DNA from: CAIKZZ01 sp035524495
GTDB taxonomy: Bacteria > Pseudomonadota > Gammaproteobacteria > Steroidobacterales > Steroidobacteraceae
Assembly: GCA_035524495.1 (NCBI GenBank)
Contig: DATKOR010000045.1
Span: 1 to 64,000 of the forward strand
DNA: 64,000 nt
Direction: 5' to 3'
The notes below the pieces were generated by a model. That model was not told the origin of the DNA. It saw only the letters and a list, made by a program, of their open reading frames with translations, and did not search any database. Within the stretch, counting starts at the first letter, position 1; every line of letters begins with the position of its first letter. Position numbers and translations under genes: made by a program. Positions 32,195-41,857 of this stretch are shown one piece after another.

Positions 32195-34024
32195 GTGGCT
32201 TCAGCTTCGGAGGACCGGCTGCATCCGGTGGTGCGCGAGGTGACATCACGCATCGCGATGCGCAGTGCCGATACGCGCCGCGCCTACCTCGACGACCTCG
32301 CGCGCGCGCAGACGCAACGCGCTTCGCGCGGACGCCTCTCGTGCGCGAACCTCGCGCACGTCTTCGCCGCCGCCGACGGTGCCGACAAGGCGCAGCTGCG
32401 CGGTGCGCGCTGGCCGAACCTCGCGATCGTCTCGGCCTACAACGACCTCCTGTCCGCCCACCAGCCGCTCGAGCGGTATCCGACGCTGATCAAGCACGCT
32501 GCGCGCGCCGCGGGCGCGGTCGCGCAGTTCGCGGGCGGCGTGCCCGCGATGTGCGATGGCATCACGCAGGGCCAGCCGGGAATGGAGCTGTCGCTGATGA
32601 GTCGCGACGTCATCGCGATGGCGACCGCCGTTGCGCTGACGCACGATGCGTTCGACGGCGTCGCGGCGCTCGGCGTCTGCGACAAGATCGTGCCGGGACT
32701 GCTGCTCGGCGCGCTGTCGTTCGGTCACCTGCCGGCCGTGTTCGTGCCCGCCGGCCCGATGCCGTCCGGACTCGGCAACGCCGACAAGGCGCGCGTGCGG
32801 CGCGAGTACGCCGCCGGCACCGTCAGCCGCGAGGAACTGCTCGAGGCCGAGGCCCGCAGCTACCACGCACCTGGCACCTGCACCTTCTACGGCACGGCGA
32901 ACAGCAACCAGATGCTGATGGAGGCGATGGGGCTGCACCTGCCGGGCAGCGCCTTCGTGCCGCCCGGGACGGCGCTGCGCGATGCGCTGACCTCGCAGGC
33001 CGCGGTGCGGCTCGCGCAGATCACCGCGCTCGGCGGCGATTACCGGCCGCTCGGCCGGCTGCTTGACGAGCGCGCGCTCGTGAACGGCATTGTGGCCCTG
33101 CTCGCGACCGGCGGCTCGACGAATCACACGATCCACCTGGTCGCCATCGCCGCGGCCGCGGGCCTCAGCGTCAACTGGGACGACTTCGATGCGCTCTCGG
33201 CCGTCGTGCCGCTGATCGCGCGGATCTACCCGAACGGCACGGCCGACGTGAACCACTTCCACGCGGCGGGCGGCACGGCGTTCGTGATCCGGGAGCTCCT
33301 CGACGCGGGCCTGCTGTGGCGCGAGGTCAGGACGATCGCCGGCGACGGGCTCGATGCCTACACCCGCGAGCCGCGGCTCGTCGACGGGACGCTCTGCTGG
33401 GGCGAGGTGCCCCGCAAGAGCCCCGACCACAACGTGCTCAGGGGCGTCGCCGATGCCTTCAGTGCCGAGGGCGGCATCCGCGTGCTGCGCGGCAATCTCG
33501 GCCGGGCCGTCATCAAGACCTCGGCGCTCGCGCCGGCCGATCACGTTGTCGAGGCGCCGGCGCTGGTGTTCGACGGCCAGCAGGCGCTCATGGACGCGTT
33601 CAAGGCCGGCGCGCTCGAGCGCGACTTCGTGGCCGTGGTCCGCTTCCAGGGACCGCGCGCCAACGGCATGCCCGAGCTCCACCAGCTGACGCCGGTGCTC
33701 GGCGCGCTGATGAGCCGCGGCCGGCGGATCGCGCTCGTGACCGACGGCCGCATGTCGGGCGCATCCGGCCCGGTGCCGGCGGCGCTGCACGTCACGCCCG
33801 AATGCGCCGCTGCGGGGCCGCTCGGCCGGCTGCGCGACGGGGACCTGATCCGGCTCGATGCACGGGCGCGCACGCTCGAGGCGCGCGTGGCGCCAGAGAC
33901 GCTCGCGGCGCGTGACGCCGCGTGTCCGCCGGCGGCGGACGCCGCAGGCCATGGACGCGAGCTCTTCGCGACGCTTCGTCGCGCGATCAGCGACGCCGAG
34001 CGGGGAGCGCTCGCATGCCACTGA
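32195..34024 (+). CDS. edd: 6-Phosphogluconate dehydratase
   Basis: The product has 609 residues (E. coli Edd has 603). It dehydrates 6-phosphogluconate to 2-keto-3-deoxy-6-phosphogluconate using a [4Fe-4S] cluster. Visible IlvD/Edd signatures are MCDGITQGQPGMELS, ALGVCDKIVPGLLLGAL and PGTCTFYGTANSNQMLMEA. The GTG at 32195 is chosen because GGAGG lies 4 bp before it; an in-frame GTG at 32174 would leave only 6 bp after the HexR site. It overlaps eda by 10 bp, so both are cotranslated. Confidence 0.96.
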   Translation: MASASEDRLHPVVREVTSRIAMRSADTRRAYLDDLARAQTQRASRGRLSCANLAHVFAAADGADKAQLRGARWPNLAIVSAYNDLLSAHQPLERYPTLIKHAARAAGAVAQFAGGVPAMCDGITQGQPGMELSLMSRDVIAMATAVALTHDAFDGVAALGVCDKIVPGLLLGALSFGHLPAVFVPAGPMPSGLGNADKARVRREYAAGTVSREELLEAEARSYHAPGTCTFYGTANSNQMLMEAMGLHLPGSAFVPPGTALRDALTSQAAVRLAQITALGGDYRPLGRLLDERALVNGIVALLATGGSTNHTIHLVAIAAAAGLSVNWDDFDALSAVVPLIARIYPNGTADVNHFHAAGGTAFVIRELLDAGLLWREVRTIAGDGLDAYTREPRLVDGTLCWGEVPRKSPDHNVLRGVADAFSAEGGIRVLRGNLGRAVIKTSALAPADHVVEAPALVFDGQQALMDAFKAGALERDFVAVVRFQGPRANGMPELHQLTPVLGALMSRGRRIALVTDGRMSGASGPVPAALHVTPECAAAGPLGRLRDGDLIRLDARARTLEARVAPETLAARDAACPPAADAAGHGRELFATLRRAISDAERGALACH

Positions 34025-34662
34025 CGCCGATCCGCGCGATCCTCGCGCGCGCGCCGGTCATCCCGGTGTTGACGATCACCGAACTCGCAAGCGCCGTGCC
34101 GCTGGCGCGCGCGCTGCTCGCCGGGAGCCTGCCGGTGCTCGAGGTGACTTTGCGCTCGGCGGTCGCGCTCGATGCGATCCGGGCGCTGCGCGCCGCGGTC
34201 CCGGAGGCGATCGTCGGTGCCGGAACGGTCATTGATGCGGGCCAGCTCGCGGATGCGCTCGCGGCCGGCAGCCAGTTCATCGTCTCGCCCGGCTATTCGC
34301 CGGCGCTGTGCGCCGAGGCTCGGCGTCGGGGCGCCGTGGTGCTGCCGGGCGTCGCGACCGCGAGCGAGCTGATGGCGGCCCTCGCGGCGGGCATCGATAC
34401 GCTGAAGTTCTTCCCGGCCGCGCAGGCCGGCGGCGCCGGGATGCTGAAGGCGCTCGCCGCGCCGTTCCCGACCGCGCAGTTCTGCCCGACCGGCGGCATC
34501 GACGTGAACTCGGCCGGCGAGTACCTGGCGCTGCCGAACGTGCTCTGCGTCGGCATGTCCTCGCTCGCGCCGCCGGCGCTCGTGGCGGCCGGCGATTTCG
34601 CGGCGATCACGGCGCTCGCGCGCCGCGCCGCATTGCTGCGCCCGGCGGCGCCGGCGCGCTGA
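34015..34662 (+). CDS. eda: KDPG aldolase
   Basis: The product has 215 residues. It cleaves 2-keto-3-deoxy-6-phosphogluconate to pyruvate and glyceraldehyde 3-phosphate. The Schiff-base Lys is in DTLKFFPA, and the catalytic Glu is in LEVTLRS. PTGGID, which binds the phosphate, is also present. The ATG at 34015 lies inside the end of edd. Its last codons are followed 10 bp later by the convergent end of an outer-membrane protein gene. Confidence 0.96.
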   Translation: MPLTPIRAILARAPVIPVLTITELASAVPLARALLAGSLPVLEVTLRSAVALDAIRALRAAVPEAIVGAGTVIDAGQLADALAAGSQFIVSPGYSPALCAEARRRGAVVLPGVATASELMAALAAGIDTLKFFPAAQAGGAGMLKALAAPFPTAQFCPTGGIDVNSAGEYLALPNVLCVGMSSLAPPALVAAGDFAAITALARRAALLRPAAPAR

Positions 34663-34672
34663 GCCGCACGCG

Positions 34673-35350
34673 CTACAGGAAGTTGTAGGTCACGCCGACC
34701 GTCGCGAGGCTCGGGTTGCCACCCGCGGCGTTGAAGCGCTCGTACTCGGCGCGCAGCGCCCAGTGCCCGAGCTTGAACTGCGCGCCGAGGCCTGCCGCGA
34801 GGCCGGTCGTGGTCGCGCCATAGCCCTGCGCGAACGTGCAGTTAGGCGCAGCGGTGACGCACGTGGCGATCGGTGCTCCGTAGGTCGCCGTGACCGTCGC
34901 CGTTTCCTTGAGGCGCGCGACGCCGCCCTTGACGTAGACGTCGACGATCGGGACCGGAAGGTAGAGCACGCCGTACGCGGCGCTGCCAGAGAGCTTGGCA
35001 TCGGCAACGACACTGACGCCGCCGATCGTCGGGTTCGTGGGAACGTTCGTGTTGGGATGTCCGAAGTCCATGTAGTCGACCTCGATCCCGAACAGCGACA
35101 CGAGGCGCACGCCGGCAATCGCCTTGAATGCCGAGTGGTTCTCCTTGAAGCTCGCGACCGGCGGGACCGCAATGACGCTGGGGTTCGACAGGTTGCCGAC
35201 GTCGACGCGTCCCTGTCCGGCGGCGGCGCCCACGTAGAGGTCGAGCACGTCGGCGACGGCGGCGCGCGCGTCGAGGAGCGTCGCGATGAGGGCGAGCAGG
35301 ATCAGCGCGTGCCGGCGCCGGCATGCGGTTGCTCGATCGCGCGGTTGCAT
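34673..35350 (-). CDS. OmpW/OmpA-like outer-membrane barrel protein
   Basis: The product has 225 residues with a signal peptide (ALILLALIATLLDARAAVA). An eight-strand-like barrel follows: LDLYVGAAAGQGRVDVGN, FGIEVDYMDFGHP, VDVYVKGGVARLKETATV and ALRAEYERFNA, ending in VGVTYNFL. It is typical of small outer-membrane beta-barrel proteins of unknown ligand. GGAGG lies 9 bp before the ATG at 35350 and decides the start over an upstream in-frame ATG. It is divergent from ppc. Confidence 0.83.
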   Translation of the reverse strand: MQPRDRATACRRRHALILLALIATLLDARAAVADVLDLYVGAAAGQGRVDVGNLSNPSVIAVPPVASFKENHSAFKAIAGVRLVSLFGIEVDYMDFGHPNTNVPTNPTIGGVSVVADAKLSGSAAYGVLYLPVPIVDVYVKGGVARLKETATVTATYGAPIATCVTAAPNCTFAQGYGATTTGLAAGLGAQFKLGHWALRAEYERFNAAGGNPSLATVGVTYNFL

Positions 35351-35423
35351 CGTGGTGATCCTCCGTGATCGATGACGTCGGTCAGCCTGCCAAAACGGTG
35401 CTGACGGCGCGCGGTTGACGCAT

Positions 35424-35439
35424 GTCGCCGATTGGCGAC
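35424..35439. promoter_or_regulatory. Inverted repeat upstream of ppc
   Basis: GTCGCC and GGCGAC flank the four bases GATT, in the 145-bp divergent gap between the outer-membrane gene and ppc. It lies about 57 bp before the ppc start and could be an operator. No regulator is suggested by the sequence. Confidence 0.3.
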
Positions 35440-35495
35440 GTCCGCGCGACGCGCGCCTGTTATCATGCCGGCTCCGTCGTCGATCCGCTGGCGCG

Positions 35496-38216
35496 ATGTA
35501 CCGGCAGAACATTCAGTTTCCGGCCAAGGACGCCCCGCTGCGCGAGGACGTCCACGCGCTCGGCGCGCTCATCGGCGAGATTCTCCTCGAGCAGTGCGGT
35601 CGCGAGCGCTTCGATCTCGTCGAGGGCGATCGCGTCGCCGCGATCCGGCGGCGCGAAGGCGTCGACGGCGGTGCGACCGAGCTCCTCGACCGCACCCGCG
35701 GCCGGGACCCGAAGGAGGCGCGTGACCTCGTGCGTGCGTTCTCGACGTGGTTCCAGGTCGTCAACCTCGCCGAGAAGGTCCACCGCATCCGGCGCCGCCG
35801 CGAGTACCTCAACAATTCCGCGCAGCCGCAGCCCGGCGGCCTCGACGACGCGCTGACCCGGCTCCAGAAGGAGGGCTGCACGCTCGGTGAAGTGCTCGGC
35901 CTGCTGGGCCGCCTGTGCATCTACCCGGTGTTCACCGCCCACCCGACCGAGTCGACGCGGCGCACGATCCTGCGCAAGCACCAGCGCATCGCGGGGCTAT
36001 TGCTCGACCGCCTCGATCCGTCGATCACGCCCGCCGAACGGCGCGCGACCTGGGAGCAGATCCGCACCGAGCTGATCTCCGGCTGGCAGACCGAGGAGCA
36101 CCCGCGCGAGCGCCTGACGGTGGCCGACGAGCGCGAGCACGTGCTGTTCTTTCTGTCCGAGATCCTCTACCGGATCCTGCCCGGCTTCTACGAGGAGCTC
36201 GCGGTCGCGCTGGAGCGCGCCTTCGGCGCGAGCGTGACACCGCGCCAGCTGCCGCGCGTGCTGCGCTTCGGCTCATGGGTCGGCGGCGACATGGACGGCG
36301 CGCCGGACGTGCACGCCAAGACGATCCGCGAGACGCTGCAACGCCAGCAGGCGGTGATCGTCAACGCCTACTACCTCGACGTGCAGCGCCTCGGCGAGCG
36401 GCTCTCGCAGAGCGCGAGCCGGATCAACGTGTCGAAGGCGTTGCAGTCGCGCATCGACGCCTACGCGGCGCTCTTGCCGGCGGCCCAGCGCGATTCGCCG
36501 GCGCGCCACGACCGGATGCCCTACCGGCAGTTCTGCGCCCAGCTTGCGGCCCGGCTGCGCAACACCTACGACGGCCGCCCGAACCACTACGAGAGCGCCG
36601 AGCAGTTTCTGTCGGACGTGCAGGTGATGGCCGAGAGCCTCGCGGCCAACAAGGGCGCGCGCGCGGGCCTGTTCGACGTCGAGCGCCTGCTGCGCCGGAT
36701 CGGCACCTTCGGCTTCCACCTCGCGACGCTCGATGTGCGCCAGCACGCCGACATCCACCGCATCGTCGTCGGTCAGGGCCTCGGCGAGGCGGACTTTGCG
36801 TCGCGGCCGTCCGCGGAGCGGCTCGAGCGCGTGCGCCTTGCGCTCGAGCGCGACGAGGGTCCCTCGCACGCGCTCGACGCGGTCGGGCGCCGTACCCTTG
36901 CGGTGTTCGAGCAGCTGATGCACTGCCGCCATCGCCATGGCCGCGAGGCGATCGGCGACTACGTCGTCAGTGGCGCGACGGGACCCGACGACGTGCTCGC
37001 GGTGCTGCTGCTGGCCCGCTGGGCGGAGATGGTCGACAAGCGCATTGGCGAGGTGCCGCTCGACGTCGCGCCGCTGTTCGAATCGGTCGATACGCTCGAT
37101 GCGAGCGGCGCGACGCTGAAGGCCCTGTTCGCCGAGCCGATCTATCGGCGCCACGTCCAGGCCCGTGGCGACCGGCAGGTGGCGATGATCGGCTACGCCG
37201 ACAGCAACAAGGAAAGCGGCTTCGCGGCCTCGCGCTGGGCGCTGAATCGGGCACAAGCCGCACTCGCTGCCGTCGCCGCCGAGTCCGGCATCACGCTGAC
37301 GGTGTTTCACGGCCGTGGCAGCGCCACCGGGCGCGGCACGAACCGGGTAGAGACGATCCTGAGGAGCGCGCCGCCGGGCAGCTTCCACGGCACCCTGCGC
37401 ATCACCGAGCAGGGCGAGGTGATCAACCAGAACTACGCGCTCAGGCCGATCGCGATGCGTAGCCTCGAGCAGGCCCTCGGCGGGGCCAGCCAGGTGCTGG
37501 CGGGCCGGCCCGCGCGCTCCCCGCCGGATCCGGCCTTCGCGCTCGCCTTCGATGCGGTCGCGGCGGCGAGCCGCGCAACCTACCGGGCGCTCGTGTACGA
37601 CGCGCCGGGTTTCTACGAGTACTTTCGCGACGCGACGCCGATCGACGTCATCGAGCGCATGCAAATCGGCTCGCGGCCGGCGACGCGACCCGGGCGCGCA
37701 GGTCCCGAGTCGCTGCGTGCCGTGCCGTGGGGATTCGCGCTGAGCCAGAGTCGCCATCTGCTGCCGGGTTGGTTCGGCGTCGGCAGCGGGCTGGATGCGG
37801 CGGCCGAGCGGCACGGCGCGCCGGTGCTCGAGCGGATGCTCGCCCAGTGGCCGTTCTTCGGGCTGCTGCTCGACGAGGTCGAGTTCGGGCTTGCCGTTGC
37901 CGACATGGACATCGCATCCTGGTACGCAGAGCTCGCGGCGCCTGCCCACCGGCGCCATTTCGCGACCGTGCGCACCGAGTACGAGCGCACGCGCGACTGG
38001 GTGCTGAGGCTGCGTGGCGAGCGGCGCCTGCTCGACGGCGAGCCCTCGATCCAGCGCGCGATGAAGCTGCGAAATCCGTACGTCGACCCGATGCACCTGA
38101 TGCAGATTGACCTGCTGCGACGCTGGCGGGCCACGGAACGCCAGGACTTCGACCTGCTCGACGCGCTGATCGCGAGTATTGCGGGAATTGCGCAGGGGCT
38201 TCAGGCCACCGGCTGA
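35496..38216 (+). CDS. ppc: Phosphoenolpyruvate carboxylase
   Basis: The product has 906 residues. It carboxylates PEP with bicarbonate to oxaloacetate, refilling the TCA cycle. Signatures are VFTAHPTESTRRTIL (catalytic His), MIGYADSNKESGF and FHGRGSATGRGTNR (catalytic loop), with the usual end LRNPYVDPMHLMQIDLLRR. The catalytic loop reads GRGSATGRG where E. coli has GRGGSIGRGG, keeping both Arg. The ATG at 35496 starts MYRQNIQFPAKD, matching the family N-terminus. It is a single-gene unit here. Confidence 0.96.
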   Translation: MYRQNIQFPAKDAPLREDVHALGALIGEILLEQCGRERFDLVEGDRVAAIRRREGVDGGATELLDRTRGRDPKEARDLVRAFSTWFQVVNLAEKVHRIRRRREYLNNSAQPQPGGLDDALTRLQKEGCTLGEVLGLLGRLCIYPVFTAHPTESTRRTILRKHQRIAGLLLDRLDPSITPAERRATWEQIRTELISGWQTEEHPRERLTVADEREHVLFFLSEILYRILPGFYEELAVALERAFGASVTPRQLPRVLRFGSWVGGDMDGAPDVHAKTIRETLQRQQAVIVNAYYLDVQRLGERLSQSASRINVSKALQSRIDAYAALLPAAQRDSPARHDRMPYRQFCAQLAARLRNTYDGRPNHYESAEQFLSDVQVMAESLAANKGARAGLFDVERLLRRIGTFGFHLATLDVRQHADIHRIVVGQGLGEADFASRPSAERLERVRLALERDEGPSHALDAVGRRTLAVFEQLMHCRHRHGREAIGDYVVSGATGPDDVLAVLLLARWAEMVDKRIGEVPLDVAPLFESVDTLDASGATLKALFAEPIYRRHVQARGDRQVAMIGYADSNKESGFAASRWALNRAQAALAAVAAESGITLTVFHGRGSATGRGTNRVETILRSAPPGSFHGTLRITEQGEVINQNYALRPIAMRSLEQALGGASQVLAGRPARSPPDPAFALAFDAVAAASRATYRALVYDAPGFYEYFRDATPIDVIERMQIGSRPATRPGRAGPESLRAVPWGFALSQSRHLLPGWFGVGSGLDAAAERHGAPVLERMLAQWPFFGLLLDEVEFGLAVADMDIASWYAELAAPAHRRHFATVRTEYERTRDWVLRLRGERRLLDGEPSIQRAMKLRNPYVDPMHLMQIDLLRRWRATERQDFDLLDALIASIAGIAQGLQATG

Positions 38217-38255
38217 GGCGCGCTGCAGCAAAGTCAGGGCGTGCTTCACGGTTCT

Positions 38256-38276
38256 GCGGCCGCGGCGCGCGGCCGC
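38256..38276 (+). terminator. GC-rich hairpin after ppc
   Basis: GCGGCCGC occurs twice, separated by five bases (38256-38263 and 38269-38276); each copy pairs with the other. It lies 40 bp after the ppc stop and has no T-tract, so termination is only a suggestion. Confidence 0.3.
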
Positions 38277-38327
38277 TCAAGGCGCCGGCCGGCCGGCCGA
38301 TGAAGGGACTGTGCCCCGGAGGTTCCC

Positions 38328-38510
38328 GTGAAGCGCGCCAGCCGTCCCGAACCGGATTCCGCGATCTCCCCTGAAACTGCCGTGTGGCTGCTGTATGCCG
38401 GCCTCGTACAGGGCATGCGCTGGAGACGCCACCTGGCTCACGCGCCGCGCCCCGACCTGCCGGCCATTGCGCCGCCCCGCACCCGAAGCTTCGCGCGCGT
38501 GAGCCGCTAA
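38328..38510 (+). CDS. Possible small protein, 60 residues
   Basis: A GTG at 38328 with GGAGG 5 bp upstream opens a 60-codon frame. The peptide is rich in Arg and Pro and contains AVWLLYAGLVQGMRWRRHLA, a short amphipathic stretch. The good ribosome site is the main support. It matches no family I know and lies between ppc and the convergent sdaA. It could be chance in GC-rich DNA. Confidence 0.35.
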   Translation: MKRASRPEPDSAISPETAVWLLYAGLVQGMRWRRHLAHAPRPDLPAIAPPRTRSFARVSR

Positions 38511-38532
38511 GCGTAGGGCGCGCGGCCCCCGA

Positions 38533-39903
38533 TCAGCACTCGGGCACGTTCACCGCAAGTCCGCCCTGCGAGGTCTCCTTGTAGACCGCGGACATGTCTT
38601 CGCCCGTCTGGCGCATCGTCGCGATCACCTGGTCGAGCGTTACCTTGTGAGTGCCGTCGCCGCGCATCGCGAGCCGCGCGGCGTTGATCGCCTTGACCGC
38701 GCCCATCGCGTTGCGCTCGATGCACGGGATCTGGACGAGGCCCGCGATCGGATCGCAGGTGAGGCCGAGGTTGTGTTCCATGCCGATCTCGGCCGCGTTC
38801 TCGATCTGCTCGTTGGTGCCATTGAGGGCCGCGACGAGCCCGCCGGCCGCCATCGAGCACGCGACGCCGACCTCGCCCTGGCAGCCCATCTCGGCACCCG
38901 AGATCGAGGCGTTCTTCTTGTAGAGCATCCCGATCGCGCCGCCGACCAGCAGGAAGCGCAGCACGCCCTCGTCGGAGGCTCCGGGCTCGAAGCGCCGGTA
39001 ATAGGTGAGGACGGCGGGCACGATGCCGGCGGCGCCATTGGTCGGCGCGGTGACGATGCGGCCACCGGCGGCGTTCTCTTCATTGACGGCGAGCGCGAAC
39101 GCGTTGACCCAGTCCATGGCCTGCATCGGCGAGGCGCTGCCGGCCTCGGTCAGCTGCCGGTAGAGCTTGGGCGCTCGCCGGCGGACCTTGAGGACTCCGG
39201 GCAGCAGGCCCTGTGACTGAAATCCCCGCTCGATGCATGCCTGCATCACGCTCCAGATCGCATGCAGCGCCGTGCGCGTCGCGGCCGGTTCGCGGAACGC
39301 GCCTTCGTTGGCCATCACGAGTTCGTGCAGTTCGAGCCCGCTGCCGCGGGCCATCTCGAGCAGCTGGTCCGCGGACTCGAACGGGTGCGGCACGCGGATC
39401 GCCGCCGCCGCCGCCGCCGGCGCGTCGAGCTCGTCGGCGCGCGCGACGAAGCCGCCGCCGGTGGAGTAATACTCCTCGCGGCACAACAGCTCGCCGCCGG
39501 CACCGAGCGCCGTGAAACGCATGCCGTTGGAGTGTCCGGGCAGGGTCTGGTCGCGGTGCCACAGCACGTCCATCGGCTCGTCGAAGTTGATCTCCTTCGC
39601 GCCGGCGAGATGCAGCCGGCCGCTGCCGCGGATCCGCGCGAGCGCGGGCTCGACGATCGCGGGGTCGAGCCCCTCCGGGGCGTGGCCTTCGAGCCCGAGC
39701 AGGATCGCCCGGTCGGTGCAGTGCCCGCGGCCGGTCAGCGCCAGCGAGCCGTACAGCTGCACGCCGACCTGGGTCGTGCGCCCGACGAGGTCCCTGGCCA
39801 CCAGGTCCAGCACGAAGCGGCGCGCCGCGTTCATCGGGCCCATCGTGTGGGAACTCGAGGGTCCGATGCCGATCTTGAAGATGTCGAGAACGCTTAAGGT
39901 CAT
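38533..39903 (-). CDS. sdaA: L-serine dehydratase (single-chain)
   Basis: The product has 456 residues. It deaminates L-serine to pyruvate and ammonia with a [4Fe-4S] cluster. The N-terminal FKIGIGPSSSHTMGPMNAA and the Cys-containing segment GAEMGCQGEVGVACSMAAGG are diagnostic, as is MEHNLGLTCDPIAGLVQIPC. The ATG at 39903 gives MTLSVLDIFKIG, the family N-terminus. It is a lone gene convergent with the small frame at 38328. It supplies pyruvate, as do edd and eda nearby, but there is no evidence of co-regulation. Confidence 0.95.
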   Translation of the reverse strand: MTLSVLDIFKIGIGPSSSHTMGPMNAARRFVLDLVARDLVGRTTQVGVQLYGSLALTGRGHCTDRAILLGLEGHAPEGLDPAIVEPALARIRGSGRLHLAGAKEINFDEPMDVLWHRDQTLPGHSNGMRFTALGAGGELLCREEYYSTGGGFVARADELDAPAAAAAAIRVPHPFESADQLLEMARGSGLELHELVMANEGAFREPAATRTALHAIWSVMQACIERGFQSQGLLPGVLKVRRRAPKLYRQLTEAGSASPMQAMDWVNAFALAVNEENAAGGRIVTAPTNGAAGIVPAVLTYYRRFEPGASDEGVLRFLLVGGAIGMLYKKNASISGAEMGCQGEVGVACSMAAGGLVAALNGTNEQIENAAEIGMEHNLGLTCDPIAGLVQIPCIERNAMGAVKAINAARLAMRGDGTHKVTLDQVIATMRQTGEDMSAVYKETSQGGLAVNVPEC

Positions 39904-39949
39904 GGTGGCAGTGTGACGTGATCGCAAGAGCGCCGCAAATGGCAGCTGC

Positions 39950-41011
39950 TCAATTCCCGGCCGCGCGCGCTGCGCGCTCGGCGCGCAGGCGCGCGAGCGA
40001 CGCGTCGCGGCCCGCCTCGCGTGCCGCCGCCTCCAGCGCGTCGCGGTCGCGATAGTCGGGCAGGTTCACGGTGCCACCGCGCGCCCAGCAGGCCTCGACC
40101 TCAGCGAGCGCCTCGCCGCGCCGGCCGAGCGCGACGAGGCGCGCGACGAGGTCGTCGCCGACCCGGTCCGCGAACCGCGCCTCGCCCCATTCGAGCGCGC
40201 GCGCCCGCAGCCAGCGCAAGTCGCCGGGGTCGCGCCCGTGCTGCGCGAGCCAGGCGCTCGCCTGCGTCCAGGCGTCCGCCGGCCGGCGCGCGCGCAACAG
40301 GCCATAGATCGCGTCGGCCCACGCTGCACGCTCGCAGTCGGCGCTGCGCTGCGCGCGCTCCCGATCGTGCTCCGGCGCCTGCCAGGCCTCGAGACCGAGC
40401 TCGTGGCGGCGCGCATACAACGCGCTGCCGAGCGTGGTCGCGAGCGAATAGAGGAGAAACTGCGCGAGCGCGAACAGCGCGGCCGGCGGCAGGCGCGGCG
40501 CCACCGCCGCGAGCGCCGCGCAGTAGAGGGCGCCGAGGGCGAGCAGGAGGGCGTAGTGCGCGCCGAGCCCTGCGGCGATGCGCAGCAGAGCCGGCGGCCA
40601 CACCGCCCGCGCAGTGCTCCCTTCCACCGCCAGCAGCGCCAGCGAGGCCGGCAACGTCAGCAGCGCGAACGCGCCGACGCCGATCGCCGCCCAGGCGCCG
40701 AGGTGCGTGCCGAGAAAGCCGGCGAGGCTCGCGGCGCCGGCGAGCAGCAGCAGCTGCAGCAAGGGGCGCGGCTCGTGCCACGGGTTGGCCGACTCGATCG
40801 ACAGGACCGGCAGCGGCAGCCCGTGCGCGACCGCGCTCACCAGCAGGAACGCATAGGTCCAGACCCATGACAGCGCGAGCAGCAGCAGCGGCAGGCCGAT
40901 GAGCCCGGCCGCGACGGCGAGCGCGAACAGCACGGTCGTCACCGCAACCAGCGCGAGTGGCGGGCCGGCGAGGGGACGCAACGCGCCGCGCGCAATCAGG
41001 TCGTGCCACAT
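39950..41011 (-). CDS. Multi-spanning membrane protein of unknown function
   Basis: The product has 353 residues. Six or so membrane helices occupy the first 200, for example LALVAVTTVLFALAVAAGLIG, LLLLALSWVWTYAFLLVSAV and HYALLLALGALYCAALAAVA. The last 150 residues are soluble, helical and rich in Ala/Arg/Glu, somewhat like TPR helices. I do not recognise a family. It is divergent from the LOG gene with only 53 bp between the starts, so both promoters must be packed there. Confidence 0.72.
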   Translation of the reverse strand: MWHDLIARGALRPLAGPPLALVAVTTVLFALAVAAGLIGLPLLLLALSWVWTYAFLLVSAVAHGLPLPVLSIESANPWHEPRPLLQLLLLAGAASLAGFLGTHLGAWAAIGVGAFALLTLPASLALLAVEGSTARAVWPPALLRIAAGLGAHYALLLALGALYCAALAAVAPRLPPAALFALAQFLLYSLATTLGSALYARRHELGLEAWQAPEHDRERAQRSADCERAAWADAIYGLLRARRPADAWTQASAWLAQHGRDPGDLRWLRARALEWGEARFADRVGDDLVARLVALGRRGEALAEVEACWARGGTVNLPDYRDRDALEAAAREAGRDASLARLRAERAARAAGN

Positions 41012-41064
41012 CCGATAATTATGCGCCGCGCCCTCGGCGTGGCATCCGATAGAATGCGGCTGTC

Positions 41065-41682
41065 ATGGCGGATCCTGCGAGCGAGGTGGTGAGCGGGCGG
41101 CTGGCGCGCGCGGTGTGCGTGTACTGCGCCTCGAGCAGCCGTTGCGATCCCGAATACCATGCCGCGGCGCGCGAACTCGGCACGCGCCTGGCGGCCGACG
41201 GCCGCACGATCGTCTACGGCGGCAGCCGCATCGGCTCGATGGGTGCGCTCGCCGACGGGGCGCTCGCCGGTGGCGGCCGGGTCATCGGCGTGCTGCCGCG
41301 GTTCCTCAAGGATCTCGAGGTCTCTCACGACGGACTCAGCGAGCTGCACATTGTCGAGGACATGCGCGCGCGCAAGCACCTGATGCTGTCGCGCAGCGAG
41401 GCGGTCGTGGCACTGCCGGGCGGCTGCGGTACCTTCGAGGAGCTGCTCGAGGCGATGACGCTCAAGCGCCTCGGCGTCTACGTCGGGCCGATCGTCATCG
41501 TCAACACGCGCGGCTACTTCGCGCCGCTGCTCGCGCTGCTCGAGTCGGCCGTGCGCGAGCGATTCATGGACGAGCGCCACCTCGCGATGTGGCAGGTCGT
41601 CGCGACGCCCGTCGAGGTCATCGCGGCGCTCGCGAGCGCGCCGCCCTGGAGCGTCGAGGCGCGCCGCTTCGCGACGCTGTAG
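41065..41682 (+). CDS. LOG-family nucleoside 5'-monophosphate phosphoribohydrolase
   Basis: The product has 205 residues. LOG proteins cleave nucleoside monophosphates to base and ribose 5-phosphate and release cytokinin bases in plants and some bacteria. VYCASSSRCDPEYH, IVYGGSRIGSMGALADGAL and the catalytic PGGCGTFEELLEAMT are the family marks. The bacterial physiological substrate is usually unknown. The ATG at 41065 is the first in frame, and MADPASEV leads into the fold quickly. Confidence 0.93.
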   Translation: MADPASEVVSGRLARAVCVYCASSSRCDPEYHAAARELGTRLAADGRTIVYGGSRIGSMGALADGALAGGGRVIGVLPRFLKDLEVSHDGLSELHIVEDMRARKHLMLSRSEAVVALPGGCGTFEELLEAMTLKRLGVYVGPIVIVNTRGYFAPLLALLESAVRERFMDERHLAMWQVVATPVEVIAALASAPPWSVEARRFATL

Positions 41683-41857
41683 CCTGCGGTACGCCGCGCG
41701 CAAGCGGTTGATTACGCAGGCGCGCGAATCGCGCGCGGCGAAACATCTGTATCCACTGTGCCAATGGCGCTGCGCGCCGCGCGGGCGCACCCTTGCGCTG
41801 TCCACCCAGGACAACGCGGCGAACCCGGCCGCAGTGGGTGGGAGGAAGGAGGATGCC